Shown in pieces: positions 28,526-36,479 of a stretch of 39,960 bases of DNA; position 1 is the first letter of the stretch, and each line of letters opens with the position of its first letter. The DNA is from a virus. A model generated the notes under the pieces. The model had not been told where the DNA came from. It saw only the letters and a program-made list of their open reading frames with translations, and did not search any database. Location of the stretch: positions 1-39,960 of the IMG/VR virus record IMGVR_UViG_3300049459_000074; one strand, given 5' to 3'. The translations under genes were made by a program, and so were the position numbers.

Positions 28526-29446
28526 ATGGCTGCACCAACCAATACCTTTACCTCGGCATCTGCCGTTGGTAATCGCGAAGACCTGGCCGATTTCATCGAC
28601 CGCATCACCCCTTCGGATACCCCGCTGTATTCGATGATCGCCAAGAACAAGGCGACCGGCATCACCCACGAATGGCAAGTGGACGCCCTGCGCGCTGCAG
28701 GTTCGAACGCCCAGGCTGAAGGCGACGACTCGACCGCAACCGCCGTCACCCCGACCGTGCGCCTGAAGAACACTACTCAGATCCTGAAGGAAGTCGCTTC
28801 GGTTTCGGGTACTCAGGAAGCCGTGGACAAGGCCGGCCGCAAGTCGGAGATGAACTACCAACTAGCGAAGAAGTCGGCGGAACTGAAGCTGGACATCGAG
28901 TACGCCTTCACCCAGAACAACGTGACTGCCGCTTCGCCGCGCAAGCTGCGTGGTCTGGTGGGCTGGATGGGCGACAACGTCAACGGCGGCACCGGCTATG
29001 TGGCCCCGAACTACACCACCAACGTGGCGCAGACCGATGGCACTCAGCGCACCTTCACCGAAGCGATGCTGAAGGACGTGGCGCAGAAGGTGTACGCCGC
29101 TGGCGGTCGCCCGACTGTTCTGATGATGGGCACCACCCAGAAGCAGACCTTCTCGACCTTCACCGGCAACTCGACCCGCTTCAAGGACGCTGATGATCAA
29201 CTGGTCGCGTCCATCGACGTGTACAAGTCGGACTTTGGCACCTACAAGGCGATGATCAACCTGCAGCAGCGCGCACGTGACATCTTCCTGCTCCAGCCGG
29301 ACAAGCTGGCCGCCTCGGTGCTGCGTCCGTGGGAAGTGTCGGATCTGGCAAAGACCGGCGACAGCGACCGCAAGCAAATCATCATCGAGCTGACCCTGGA
29401 AAACAAGAACCCGAAGGCCCACGGCCTGATCGCGGATATTTCCTGA
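28526..29446 (+). CDS. Major capsid protein (DUF5309 / SU10-type)
   Basis: The product is 306 residues and matches the SU10/DUF5309 family: NREDLADFIDRITPSDTPLY, GITHEWQVDALRAAGSNAQA, VRLKNTTQILKEVASVSGTQ, a QLAKKSAELKLDIEYAFTQN helix, then GRPTVLMMGTTQKQTFSTFT and a C-terminal RPWEVSDLAKTGDSDRKQII. These are HK97-fold capsid proteins of podophages. The number of residues is normal for the family. The HNH gene and its own promoter follow the stop. Confidence 0.95.
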   Translation: MAAPTNTFTSASAVGNREDLADFIDRITPSDTPLYSMIAKNKATGITHEWQVDALRAAGSNAQAEGDDSTATAVTPTVRLKNTTQILKEVASVSGTQEAVDKAGRKSEMNYQLAKKSAELKLDIEYAFTQNNVTAASPRKLRGLVGWMGDNVNGGTGYVAPNYTTNVAQTDGTQRTFTEAMLKDVAQKVYAAGGRPTVLMMGTTQKQTFSTFTGNSTRFKDADDQLVASIDVYKSDFGTYKAMINLQQRARDIFLLQPDKLAASVLRPWEVSDLAKTGDSDRKQIIIELTLENKNPKAHGLIADIS

Positions 29447-29455
29447 TAGATAAAC

Positions 29456-29464
29456 TGGTATAAT
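29456..29464 (+). promoter_or_regulatory. Extended -10 promoter of the HNH gene
   Basis: TGG-TATAAT (29456-29464) is a perfect extended -10 (TGn-TATAAT). The -35 region is poor. The expected start is near 29471, inside the hairpin loop that follows, so the short transcript would lack the left arm of the hairpin. Confidence 0.7.
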
Positions 29465-29494
29465 GCACCGTATTCCTTAATGGAGAGGTGCATT
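29462..29494 (+). promoter_or_regulatory. Hairpin covering the HNH gene ribosome site
   Basis: AATGCACC (29462-29469) pairs perfectly with GGTGCATT (29487-29494), and TTCC (29473-29476) with GGAG (29482-29485, one G-T pair). The GGAGAGG ribosome site (29482-29488) is inside this stem. Transcripts arriving from the capsid gene carry the full hairpin; those from the local promoter would not. Confidence 0.72.
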
Positions 29495-30157
29495 GTGCGA
29501 GAAAGTCGAGCAGGAAGTGTAAGCGAGCGGTTCTTCAAACGGTTTGCCATCGATTCTGATACCGGTTGCTGGAATTGGACTGGTGCCAAAAACGCCAAAG
29601 GATACGGAGTTATTGGCGGGAAGATCGATGGCAAACGATATGCGCCAGCTGGGCAAATGATGCTGGCACATAGGGTTTCGTGGATTCTCCAAAATGGAGA
29701 GATCCCGGAGGGTAGCGGGGCGCACGGAATGATTGTGATGCACAAGTGCGACAACCCAGGATGCGTCAACCCTCAGCATCTTAGGTTGGGCACTCAGAGC
29801 GAAAACGTTCTGGATATGGATAGGAAGGGCCGGAGGACTACGCGGGCATTAAGCGGCGTTGAACACGGCAGGGTGATCATTAAGGATCAAGCGGTTATTG
29901 ATCTGATCTGTTCGACCCAAGGCAAGACGAAGGAACTTGCGGAGCGTTTTGGTGTGAGCGTCAACGTAGTCAAGCAAATCCGGCAGCGGAATGGGCTTGG
30001 AAGCGAAACGCCAGAGAAGTTCAGGGCCAAGAATTTGCCGCAAGAGGTCATTGACCACATACGCAGCACGCCGCCAGGAACACGCGGACTAACAAAGAAG
30101 TATGGCCTCGGTAAGACGGCCATAGCAAACATACGTAAGGGACTGACTTATAAGTAG
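29495..30157 (+). CDS. HNH homing-type endonuclease with C-terminal helix-turn-helix
   Basis: The product is 220 residues from the GTG at 29495 (GGAGAGG seven bases before); an ATG at 29480 has no ribosome site. The HNH_3-type core reads CWNWTGAKNAKGYGVIG, MLAHRVSWILQNGEIPEG, VMHKCDNPGCVNPQHLRLGT and SENVLDM. The second half has two helix-turn-helix-like segments (KELAERFGVSVNVVKQIRQR and LTKKYGLGKTAIANIRKG). This resembles free-standing phage homing endonucleases. It interrupts the block between the capsid gene and the next virion gene, has its own promoter, and its expression looks controlled by the hairpin. It is a likely selfish insertion. Confidence 0.88.
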   Translation: MRESRAGSVSERFFKRFAIDSDTGCWNWTGAKNAKGYGVIGGKIDGKRYAPAGQMMLAHRVSWILQNGEIPEGSGAHGMIVMHKCDNPGCVNPQHLRLGTQSENVLDMDRKGRRTTRALSGVEHGRVIIKDQAVIDLICSTQGKTKELAERFGVSVNVVKQIRQRNGLGSETPEKFRAKNLPQEVIDHIRSTPPGTRGLTKKYGLGKTAIANIRKGLTYK

Positions 30158-30174
30158 TCAGCCAGTAACCCTAC

Positions 30175-30194
30175 GGCGGCCCTTCGGGGCTGCC
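30175..30194 (+). promoter_or_regulatory. UUCG hairpin before the gene at 30209
   Basis: GGCGGCCC (30175-30182) and GGGCTGCC (30187-30194) form an 8-bp stem (one G-T pair) with a TTCG tetraloop. It lacks a T tract; AAGGAGG and the ATG follow. It stands where the other late leaders carry GTGA hairpins, and AACCC precedes it as at 34011. Confidence 0.68.
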
Positions 30195-30208
30195 TCTAAG
30201 GAGGTCAC

Positions 30209-30505
30209 ATGACGCTCAAGACTTTTGCTCCAAGCGGTGCCGACACCGTACAGCTTTCCGCAACCGCTGCTAGTTCGCGTGTGGCCGTCGACTCGCTCAG
30301 CTCCGTGGTCCGCGTTCTGAACGCAGGCCCGAACACCGCCTATCTCCAGTTTGGCGATGGCTCGGTGAGTTCCACCACGGCCAAGATGCCGATCCCTGTC
30401 GGCTCGACTGAGTTGTTCACCAAGGGTAGCGCGCCCAACGTGGCCGCCATCTGCGACGCTGGCAATACCGCCGTGCTGTTCTTCACGCCAGGTGAGGGCA
30501 TCTAA
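30209..30505 (+). CDS. Small virion protein, possible head decoration
   Basis: The product is 98 residues, with AAGGAGG upstream. The sequence is beta-rich (SSRVAVDSLSSVVRVLNAGP, AYLQFGDGSVSSTT and NTAVLFFTPGEG). Small beta proteins right after the major capsid gene often stabilise or decorate the head. Here the HNH gene separates them. The role is inferred from position and size. Its stop overlaps the next start (TAATG). Confidence 0.7.
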   Translation: MTLKTFAPSGADTVQLSATAASSRVAVDSLSSVVRVLNAGPNTAYLQFGDGSVSSTTAKMPIPVGSTELFTKGSAPNVAAICDAGNTAVLFFTPGEGI

Positions 30506-32217
30506 TGGCGTACGCCGATCTCGTCAAAGAGACCACCGCGACCACTGGTACGGGCGACATTGCCCTGAGCGGTGCAGTGCAGTCGGCGAGCGCAGGATAT
30601 TTTCGCTCGTTCGGCCAAGCGCACTCCGTTGGCGACAAGGTGTTTTACGCGATCCGTCACACGGCCACCGCTGAGTTTGAGGTGGGCCTAGGAACACTGA
30701 CGGATGCCGGCCACCTGTCGCGCGACACCGTCTATACCAGCTCCAACAACAACCAGTTGGTGAGCTTCAGTTCTGGCACTAAAGAAGTATCGGGGACGAT
30801 CCCTGCCGCTCAACTGTCGAAGCTTGGTGCACCAGATGCCGCACAAGTGACGACTCTTGCAAATCCGACCACGGCTTCTCTGCTGACCGAAGATGGCGGG
30901 ACGATCAAGCGCATCAAGACTGCAGATTTCTTCACCCAGTTTGGCACGTCACCTTCCCAGGTGCCGGATGCTGGCACACTCGCAGGCACGAACCGCGCGC
31001 TGCTGGATCAGGGCGACGGCACTGAGCGCGGCCTGTCGCTCGACAATCTGTATGGATGGTTGAAGCCGAAATTCGACGCACTGTATGCCGCAATAGGCAG
31101 CACCGGCGGCTCTGGCACCACTGCAACTGCAATCACAATGACCGGCCCGACCACGGGCGTCGTGTCAACCCAGTCGAGTAACTTCACGGTTGGCGTCTCG
31201 CCGGTTGGTGGCGCGATCAGCGGCACGATCACCGTTACGCCTTCGGATAACGGCGGTGGCGGTAGCTTCTCGCCGACTAGCGTGAGCCTGACTTCGGCCT
31301 CGCCGACTGCAACGTTCAAGTACACGCCGAGTGCCACCGTAGGTGCGCGCACCATCAGCGTGACCAACAGCGCGGCACTGACGAATCCGAGCAACATCAC
31401 CTATACGTCGACTTCGTCGGCAGCTACGGCGGTTCAGGTGACTGGCCCGACCTCGGGCACTGTCAGCGTAGCGTCGACGAACTTCACCGCATCGGCCAAT
31501 GGCACGATCACTGGCACCATCGTGGTTACGCCTTCCGACAATGGCGGCGGCGGCTCGTTCAACCCGACCAGCGTGTCCATCTCCAGCGGAACGCCGACTG
31601 CGACGTTCACCTATACCCCGAACGCGACGGCGGGCGCCAAGACGCTGAGCTTTACGAACGACGGTGGCCTGAGCAATTCGGCGAACATCACCTACACTGC
31701 TTCCGCAGCGGCAGCCGCGACGTATACCGTCACCGGCTATGTGACGAATAGTACGGTCAATAAGGTAAAAGACGGCCCAATCGATCTTGCCACTGCGTCG
31801 AACTACACCTACAACTATTCGCCTGCAGGTAAAGGGCTGGCTCCCGACAAGGTATTCAACAACGGCAACGGCTACCTGTACTTCCGCAAGAATGGCGCAG
31901 CGGTCACTGGTCGCGTCGTGTCTGGCTGGACCACATCGCCGGATCAGCCGCTGCCGTCCGACATCCTGCACTTCAGCACCACTCCGCCCAGCCCGAACCA
32001 GAACGCCAATACGGGCAGTTCCAAAAACGGCCTGGTCACGGCGGGCAACAACGGGACCAACATCACTGACCAGGGCAACCTCTGGGTGGCGGCTGGCTTC
32101 AGCGGCAAGATGTATCACCACGTCTGCGAAGTTGATCCTGCCGCGCCCGCAAATGCGCCGGTGATCTTGGGCTGGGCGTGCACGAACCCGACTGGCCTCT
32201 CTTTCACGAACGCATAA
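30505..32217 (+). CDS. Virion surface/tail protein with two Ig-like repeats
   Basis: The product is 570 residues. The N-terminal part (residues 1-110, ending GRDTVYTSSNN-like LSRDTVYTSSNNNQLVSFSS) is seen in phage structural proteins. Two tandem Ig-like beta repeats follow (about residues 212-308 and 312-405), each with GTITVTPSDNGGGGSFSPTS-like cores and TFKYTP-like strands. The C-terminal domain (TYTVTGYVTNSTV onward) is beta-rich without a known motif. Ig-like domains on virions often bind cell-surface sugars weakly. The exact location on the particle cannot be told. Confidence 0.75.
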   Translation: MAYADLVKETTATTGTGDIALSGAVQSASAGYFRSFGQAHSVGDKVFYAIRHTATAEFEVGLGTLTDAGHLSRDTVYTSSNNNQLVSFSSGTKEVSGTIPAAQLSKLGAPDAAQVTTLANPTTASLLTEDGGTIKRIKTADFFTQFGTSPSQVPDAGTLAGTNRALLDQGDGTERGLSLDNLYGWLKPKFDALYAAIGSTGGSGTTATAITMTGPTTGVVSTQSSNFTVGVSPVGGAISGTITVTPSDNGGGGSFSPTSVSLTSASPTATFKYTPSATVGARTISVTNSAALTNPSNITYTSTSSAATAVQVTGPTSGTVSVASTNFTASANGTITGTIVVTPSDNGGGGSFNPTSVSISSGTPTATFTYTPNATAGAKTLSFTNDGGLSNSANITYTASAAAAATYTVTGYVTNSTVNKVKDGPIDLATASNYTYNYSPAGKGLAPDKVFNNGNGYLYFRKNGAAVTGRVVSGWTTSPDQPLPSDILHFSTTPPSPNQNANTGSSKNGLVTAGNNGTNITDQGNLWVAAGFSGKMYHHVCEVDPAAPANAPVILGWACTNPTGLSFTNA

Positions 32218-33549
32218 ATGAGCCTCCGTCAATCCGGCCAAAAAGTGCGCACTTCAGGCGGCAAGCTGCTCCTGGCCACCGCTGCTGTTGCTGCGCCGCC
32301 GTCGTTCACGGACTTCGGCCTAGGCATGATCGGCCAGTCCAACATGTACAACCGCCAAAGTAATTCCGGCGTGAAGGTGTACCCATTGGGGCATCCAAAC
32401 GTAACGGAATACTACGCTGCGACCGCCACCTCAGCGGCGGGGACACTGCGCCGCATCAGTAATGTCGGCACAGGCGCTTTTGCGGGTGCCGACAAGTGGG
32501 GCGCTCCTTCGTCTATCTATGGAAGCAATTTTGCCTCCAGCGGTAGCACCGGCGATGGCCCGGTGATGCTTTCCGGCCTGCTGGCCGAGGGCCTTCAGAT
32601 GCCGGTGCGCGTCATCAACCGCGCCTTTAGCGGATCGTCTATCGATAGCTGGATCAGCGTTGCGAACGGCGGGCTCGCCAACACAAACGGCGCCAATAAA
32701 TGGGAAACCTTCGCCTCTGCTGTCCAGTTGCTGGCGACCCAGCTTGGCACGACGCCGGCTGCACTGCTGCGCATGGTGGTGTGGCACCAGGGTGAAACCG
32801 ACGCGCACACGATGACCCCGACGCAGTGGAAAGCAAAGCTAGCCATCGTACATGCGCAGTGCAAGGCGCTCGCCGGGAACCGCGCCGACTTCCTGTTTGG
32901 CGTGTACGCGCTCGGGCCGGGGCATTTCAATAACAGCGTTGAGGGCGAATTCGGCGCATTCCGTGTGGCGCAGTATGAGTACGCAACCACCACGCCAGGC
33001 GCGTTCTTCGCGGGCAGCGCCTATGATGCGCCGACGCCAATCGACGAAGTGCACATTGGCAGTGATGGCTTCCACCGAATCGACCGGCGTGCCGGGAAGG
33101 CGGCGCTGTATGCGTTGGGCGTCACCTCGGCAGCAACTGGTCGCGGCGGCAATGGTGCCGGTCCGCGTGTTGCTAGCGCAGCTTGGGACGACAGCGGCGT
33201 GGTTGTCACGCTCGCACATTCTGGCGGTAATGGCCTCCTCGACGGCGCAGGCGGCAATGGCGGCTCGCTAACCGGGTTCGAGTTCAAAGATGCCGTCGGC
33301 ACGGTGATTCCCTACACCGGGAGCGCGATTACGGGGCCAAACACCGTGCGCCTCGCCATGGCAACGAAGCCGGCCACGATGTCCTACGGGCTGATGAACG
33401 TACCCTGCGGCACGGCGAACGGCACCAGCATTTCCTTCGCTCCGGCCTCCTGCCTGTACGACAACGACGGCTATTGGCAGTACGGCACTACGGCGCCCAC
33501 CGCCGTGGGAAGCCCGCTGCTTCCGTGCGCTGCAATCACGGTCAGCTAA
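32218..33549 (+). CDS. SGNH/sialate O-acetylesterase-like tail enzyme
   Basis: The product is 443 residues. Block I with the catalytic Ser is GMIGQSNM (S41), WHQGETD (189-195) is the conserved SASA segment, and DEVHIGSDGFHRI (D276, H279) supplies the Asp-His pair. These are the marks of GDSL/SGNH-type carbohydrate esterases that remove acetyl groups from surface polysaccharide. The C-terminal 130 residues are beta-rich and may be a binding or trimerisation domain. It starts directly after the previous stop. A role as receptor-modifying virion enzyme is likely; the substrate is unknown. Confidence 0.85.
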   Translation: MSLRQSGQKVRTSGGKLLLATAAVAAPPSFTDFGLGMIGQSNMYNRQSNSGVKVYPLGHPNVTEYYAATATSAAGTLRRISNVGTGAFAGADKWGAPSSIYGSNFASSGSTGDGPVMLSGLLAEGLQMPVRVINRAFSGSSIDSWISVANGGLANTNGANKWETFASAVQLLATQLGTTPAALLRMVVWHQGETDAHTMTPTQWKAKLAIVHAQCKALAGNRADFLFGVYALGPGHFNNSVEGEFGAFRVAQYEYATTTPGAFFAGSAYDAPTPIDEVHIGSDGFHRIDRRAGKAALYALGVTSAATGRGGNGAGPRVASAAWDDSGVVVTLAHSGGNGLLDGAGGNGGSLTGFEFKDAVGTVIPYTGSAITGPNTVRLAMATKPATMSYGLMNVPCGTANGTSISFAPASCLYDNDGYWQYGTTAPTAVGSPLLPCAAITVS

Positions 33550-33558
33550 GGAAAAACC

Positions 33559-33702
33559 ATGCTCGGCTTCCCAATCTCATCGCTCCCAATCGCTGCAAGT
33601 AACCAGACGCAGGAAGCGCCTCCAGCACCTCCGCCACACGTCACGCCACCGGCATTCAGTGGCACTCGTAAAGGCCGTGCACGAGGCCACAAGCGCCGCT
33701 AA
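33559..33702 (+). CDS. Small Pro-rich protein with basic tail
   Basis: The product is 47 residues (MLGFPISSLPIAASNQTQEA, then a PPAPPPHVTPPAF region and a basic end GTRKGRARGHKRR). AAGGAAAA precedes the ATG, and the spacing to both neighbours is short. Very small proteins of this kind occur among podophage virion genes. The Arg-rich tail could contact DNA or the capsid. The function is unknown. Confidence 0.6.
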   Translation: MLGFPISSLPIAASNQTQEAPPAPPPHVTPPAFSGTRKGRARGHKRR

Positions 33703-33713
33703 CAGGAGAACTA

Positions 33714-34001
33714 ATGACGCAACTCGCAACCAGCTTCAAGACTCAAGACGACCGCCTGTATGTCGGTCGCTCCCAGGACTGCACGGCCATCGCAGAATAT
33801 GCCAAGGCGCTGCACAACGAAGGCTATCACGGCTCCAGCGAAATGAAGCACGCGGCCAAGATCCCGTTGGTGATCGTTGAGAAGTACTGCAACGAACGCG
33901 GTATCACCTTCGAGCAGTTCATGGCTGACGACAAGCATATTAAGGCTGTGGTCGAGAATCCCGATAACTCGGTATTCCGCATCTGGAAGGGCAAGCTGTA
34001 A
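33714..34001 (+). CDS. Hypothetical virion-region protein
   Basis: The product is 95 residues (TQDDRLYVGRSQDCTAIAEY, KIPLVIVEKYCNERGITFEQ and NSVFRIWKGKL). Related proteins stand near the head-tail genes of other podophages. AGGAG is ten bases before the ATG. There is no motif from which to name a function. Confidence 0.75.
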   Translation: MTQLATSFKTQDDRLYVGRSQDCTAIAEYAKALHNEGYHGSSEMKHAAKIPLVIVEKYCNERGITFEQFMADDKHIKAVVENPDNSVFRIWKGKL

Positions 34002-34010
34002 GACGTACTA

Positions 34011-34039
34011 ACCCTCTTAACGCCGTGACGGCGCTGGAG
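34011..34039 (+). promoter_or_regulatory. Late-leader hairpin 4 (upstream of adaptor)
   Basis: CGCCG-TGA-CGGCG (34021-34033), or CGCC-GTGA-(C)-GGCG, stands just before the GGAG ribosome site and the ATG at 34045. AACCCTCTT (34010-34018) before it resembles the AACCTTTT that precedes hairpins 2 and 3. Confidence 0.7.
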
Positions 34040-34044
34040 AAAAA

Positions 34045-34656
34045 ATGGCAACAAAAGATTACACATGGCTGCAAGGCGCAGTCGCCAGCTTCGTGCACCG
34101 TACGGACATCGCGGCGAAGGTGGGCGACTTCGTAACGCTGGCCGAAGATCGCCTCAACCTGGACGTTGACAATCGCCTGCAAGAGTCGCTTGTCACGCTG
34201 GCCGCAGTCCCTGGCTTGCTCACCATCGCTTTGCCTGACGGCGTCACCGATGTGCTGTCGATCTCCATCGACGGCCAGGGCAGCGTCGATTACATGAGTG
34301 TTGGCGTGTTCAATGCCCGCTACGGCAGCACGCAAGGCCAACCGCGCAACTACACCGTGATCGGTGATGACATCTATCTCGGCCCTACGCCCGATGCGGC
34401 GTATGACCTGAAGGTGGCTCTGCGCTCCACGCTGCCCCCCCTCACGGAAGCCCCGACCGGCCAGAACTGGCTGATTGTCGCTCATCCGAGCCTGTACTTG
34501 GCCGCGACCATGTGCGAAGTCTGCATGTACACCAAGGACACCGCAGCGCTGCAAGTGTGGGAGCAGAAGTATCAAAACGCGCTCTCGCTGGTCAACGGCA
34601 CCGATAGCAACGTGGCTAGCTCGCTCGCCATTCGTCCCGATACCACGACCCCATAA
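34045..34656 (+). CDS. Head-tail adaptor protein
   Basis: The product is 203 residues. The N-terminal helices (WLQGAVASFVHRTDIAAKVG, FVTLAEDRLNLDVDNRLQES) and the middle strand part (DVLSISIDGQGSVDYMSVGV, NYTVIGDDIYLGPTP) follow the phage adaptor pattern (SU10/P22 gp4-like). LYLAATMCEVCMYTKDTAAL forms the C-terminal helix. Such a protein docks under the portal and connects to the tail nozzle. The family call is by pattern. Confidence 0.8.
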   Translation: MATKDYTWLQGAVASFVHRTDIAAKVGDFVTLAEDRLNLDVDNRLQESLVTLAAVPGLLTIALPDGVTDVLSISIDGQGSVDYMSVGVFNARYGSTQGQPRNYTVIGDDIYLGPTPDAAYDLKVALRSTLPPLTEAPTGQNWLIVAHPSLYLAATMCEVCMYTKDTAALQVWEQKYQNALSLVNGTDSNVASSLAIRPDTTTP

Positions 34657-34665
34657 GGAGTATTC

Positions 34666-35652
34666 ATGCCATTAGAAACAGGGACCTATATCGCAGACCT
34701 GAATGCTGCGAACCCGGCGGCGGCAGATCCAAAGAGTCAAGGCGACGACCATCTGCGCCTGATTAAGTCGGTCCTGCGCAGCTCGTTCCCGAATATCGCA
34801 GGAGTGATGCCTGTGGCGCATGACCAGGTAGCGTCGAAGACCGATATCACGAACGCGCAGTTTGCAACCGCACTTCCGGTGCAGCCTGGTGGGGCGTTGA
34901 CCTATAGCCTTACCTCGACCGGTGGCTCAGCATCGTGGACACTGCGCTATCCGTCCATGACAGGGTTCTCTGGCTATTTCCTGACGAACGACGGAACGAA
35001 TTCTGCCTCGTGGGGGAACACCCTGAAGGCGAGTATTTTCCGCCTCGCTGACGGAACGGACGTGACCAAGCTTGCTGCCTTTGACCTGTCCAGCATCACC
35101 ACTGGCACAACCCGAACATACACCCTGCCAGATGCAAGCGGAACCATCGCGCTGAAGTCTGACACGGCTATGCAGCTTCTGGCGCAGGCAACGGTAAGTA
35201 GCGCAGTTGCAAACATCGACTTCCTGAGCGTTTTCGCCTCTGCATACGACAAATACGTTATTGAGGTTCAAGGAATCACTCCTAGTGCTGCTGACACCCT
35301 GTCAATGCGCGTTGCCAAAGCTGGTGCCGTCGACTCGTCGGCAAACTACACGAATTTAGTAAACGACGGCATTAATACGACTACGGGGCAGACCCTCTTT
35401 GCTATTGCCGCCAGTGTCTCTGCCATTAATACGACGACACTGACCATTGAAGTACGCGGCACGAATCTCGCGAGTGGACGCCAAGGTGTAAGCGCGCGCG
35501 GATTCTATCAGGGCGCGGCAAATCTTATCGGTTTGGCACGAGAAGGGGCATTTATTGGCGCGGGCACCCTATCTGGCTTCCGCCTATTTTGGTCTAGCGG
35601 TGCCAATTTCACGACCGGGACTGTTCGTGTCTACGGCATCAAGAACAGCTAA
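34666..35652 (+). CDS. Tail fibre or spike protein
   Basis: The product is 328 residues. The N-terminal domain (ETGTYIADLNAANPAAADPK, QGDDHLRLIKSVLRSSFPNI) is the well-known virion-anchoring start of many phage tail fibre proteins. After a Ser/Thr/Gly-rich middle, residues 170-328 look like a beta domain (LSVFASAYDKYVIEVQGITP; SGFRLFWSSGANFTTGTVRV). That C-terminal part has more AT-rich codons than the neighbours, as is usual for exchanged receptor-binding domains. Confidence 0.82.
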   Translation: MPLETGTYIADLNAANPAAADPKSQGDDHLRLIKSVLRSSFPNIAGVMPVAHDQVASKTDITNAQFATALPVQPGGALTYSLTSTGGSASWTLRYPSMTGFSGYFLTNDGTNSASWGNTLKASIFRLADGTDVTKLAAFDLSSITTGTTRTYTLPDASGTIALKSDTAMQLLAQATVSSAVANIDFLSVFASAYDKYVIEVQGITPSAADTLSMRVAKAGAVDSSANYTNLVNDGINTTTGQTLFAIAASVSAINTTTLTIEVRGTNLASGRQGVSARGFYQGAANLIGLAREGAFIGAGTLSGFRLFWSSGANFTTGTVRVYGIKNS

Positions 35653-35661
35653 GGAGGCGAG

Positions 35662-36000
35662 ATGAACTATGTAGTCCTGGACAATGGTACCCCGCGCTTC
35701 GCCACCGCAGCTGAAACTGCGGAAATCGAGGCGCGAAAGGCTCAGGCGGCAAAGCCGATGGTACCGGATCAAGTGACCATGCGGCAGGCGCGACTTGCGC
35801 TTCTTGGTGCGGGCTTGCTTTATCAAGTGAGCCCGACGATTGATGCGCTGGATAGTCCTGACCGCGAGGTCGCGCGCATTGAGTGGGACTATTCAAGTGC
35901 GGTTAGCCGTCATCGTCCGCTGGTAACGATGCTGGCAACAAAGCTCGGGCTGAGCGATGCGCAACTTGATGACTTGTTCATCACCGCAGCGGTGCTGTGA
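35662..36000 (+). CDS. Tail-associated hypothetical protein, chaperone-like place
   Basis: The product is 112 residues, with AAGGAGG before the ATG. The C-terminal part (VTMRQARLALLGAGLLYQVS, IEWDYSSAVSRHRPLVTMLA and LGLSDAQLDDLFITA) is shared by many small phage proteins following a tail-fibre gene. Tail-fibre assembly is a fair guess, without proof. Confidence 0.72.
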   Translation: MNYVVLDNGTPRFATAAETAEIEARKAQAAKPMVPDQVTMRQARLALLGAGLLYQVSPTIDALDSPDREVARIEWDYSSAVSRHRPLVTMLATKLGLSDAQLDDLFITAAVL

Positions 36001-36479
36001 TGCGCGACGGCTACGTCACTGTTCGGCTCACCAGCCGCTGGCCCTACAACCCGCTAAGTCTTGCAATCGGCTTCGCAGCCGGCTCCCCCAAGTTTAGCCA
36101 CGCCATCACCATCATTGGCGACCGAGCTTACGAAGCATCGATGACGCATGGCTGCCGCGCAGGCTCCGTCGATGATCTGATGGAAGGTGTGGCGATCTAT
36201 CGTGACATGCCGGTTTGGCTGCCGGACATCGATGCAGCGCAGGCGTTTGCCGAGGCTCAGGTGGGGAAGGGATACGACTGGCCCGGCGCCATTGGCATTC
36301 CCTTCACCTACTCGGAGGACTGGAGTGACGATAGCCGTTGGTGGTGCTCGGACCTCGCGTTTGCCATATTGCTTGCAGGCGGTACGCGCTTGCTTGACCC
36401 TGCCGTGATGAAGAGGGTTCGACCAATCGATCTTCATATGGCTGATCTTCCGAAGTCGCAGATCTTAAAGGTGGCCTGA
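36000..36479 (+). CDS. Permuted NlpC/P60-like cysteine peptidase
   Basis: The product is 159 residues from the ATG overlapping the previous stop. The order of motifs is His first (KFSHAITIIGDRAYEA), then WPGAIGIPF, then WWCSDLAFAILLAGG with the likely nucleophile Cys, which is the permuted papain-like arrangement (YiiX/YebB type). Such enzymes cleave amide bonds in peptidoglycan or lipid/protein substrates. In a virion gene block it may help DNA entry or process a partner. The stop overlaps the next gene (TGATG). Confidence 0.78.
   Translation: MRDGYVTVRLTSRWPYNPLSLAIGFAAGSPKFSHAITIIGDRAYEASMTHGCRAGSVDDLMEGVAIYRDMPVWLPDIDAAQAFAEAQVGKGYDWPGAIGIPFTYSEDWSDDSRWWCSDLAFAILLAGGTRLLDPAVMKRVRPIDLHMADLPKSQILKVA

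Noticed and set aside
31165-32241. Minus-strand frame opposite the Ig-repeat gene
   Set aside because: It is very Arg/Gly-rich, repetitive only because the gene is repetitive, and has no ribosome site.
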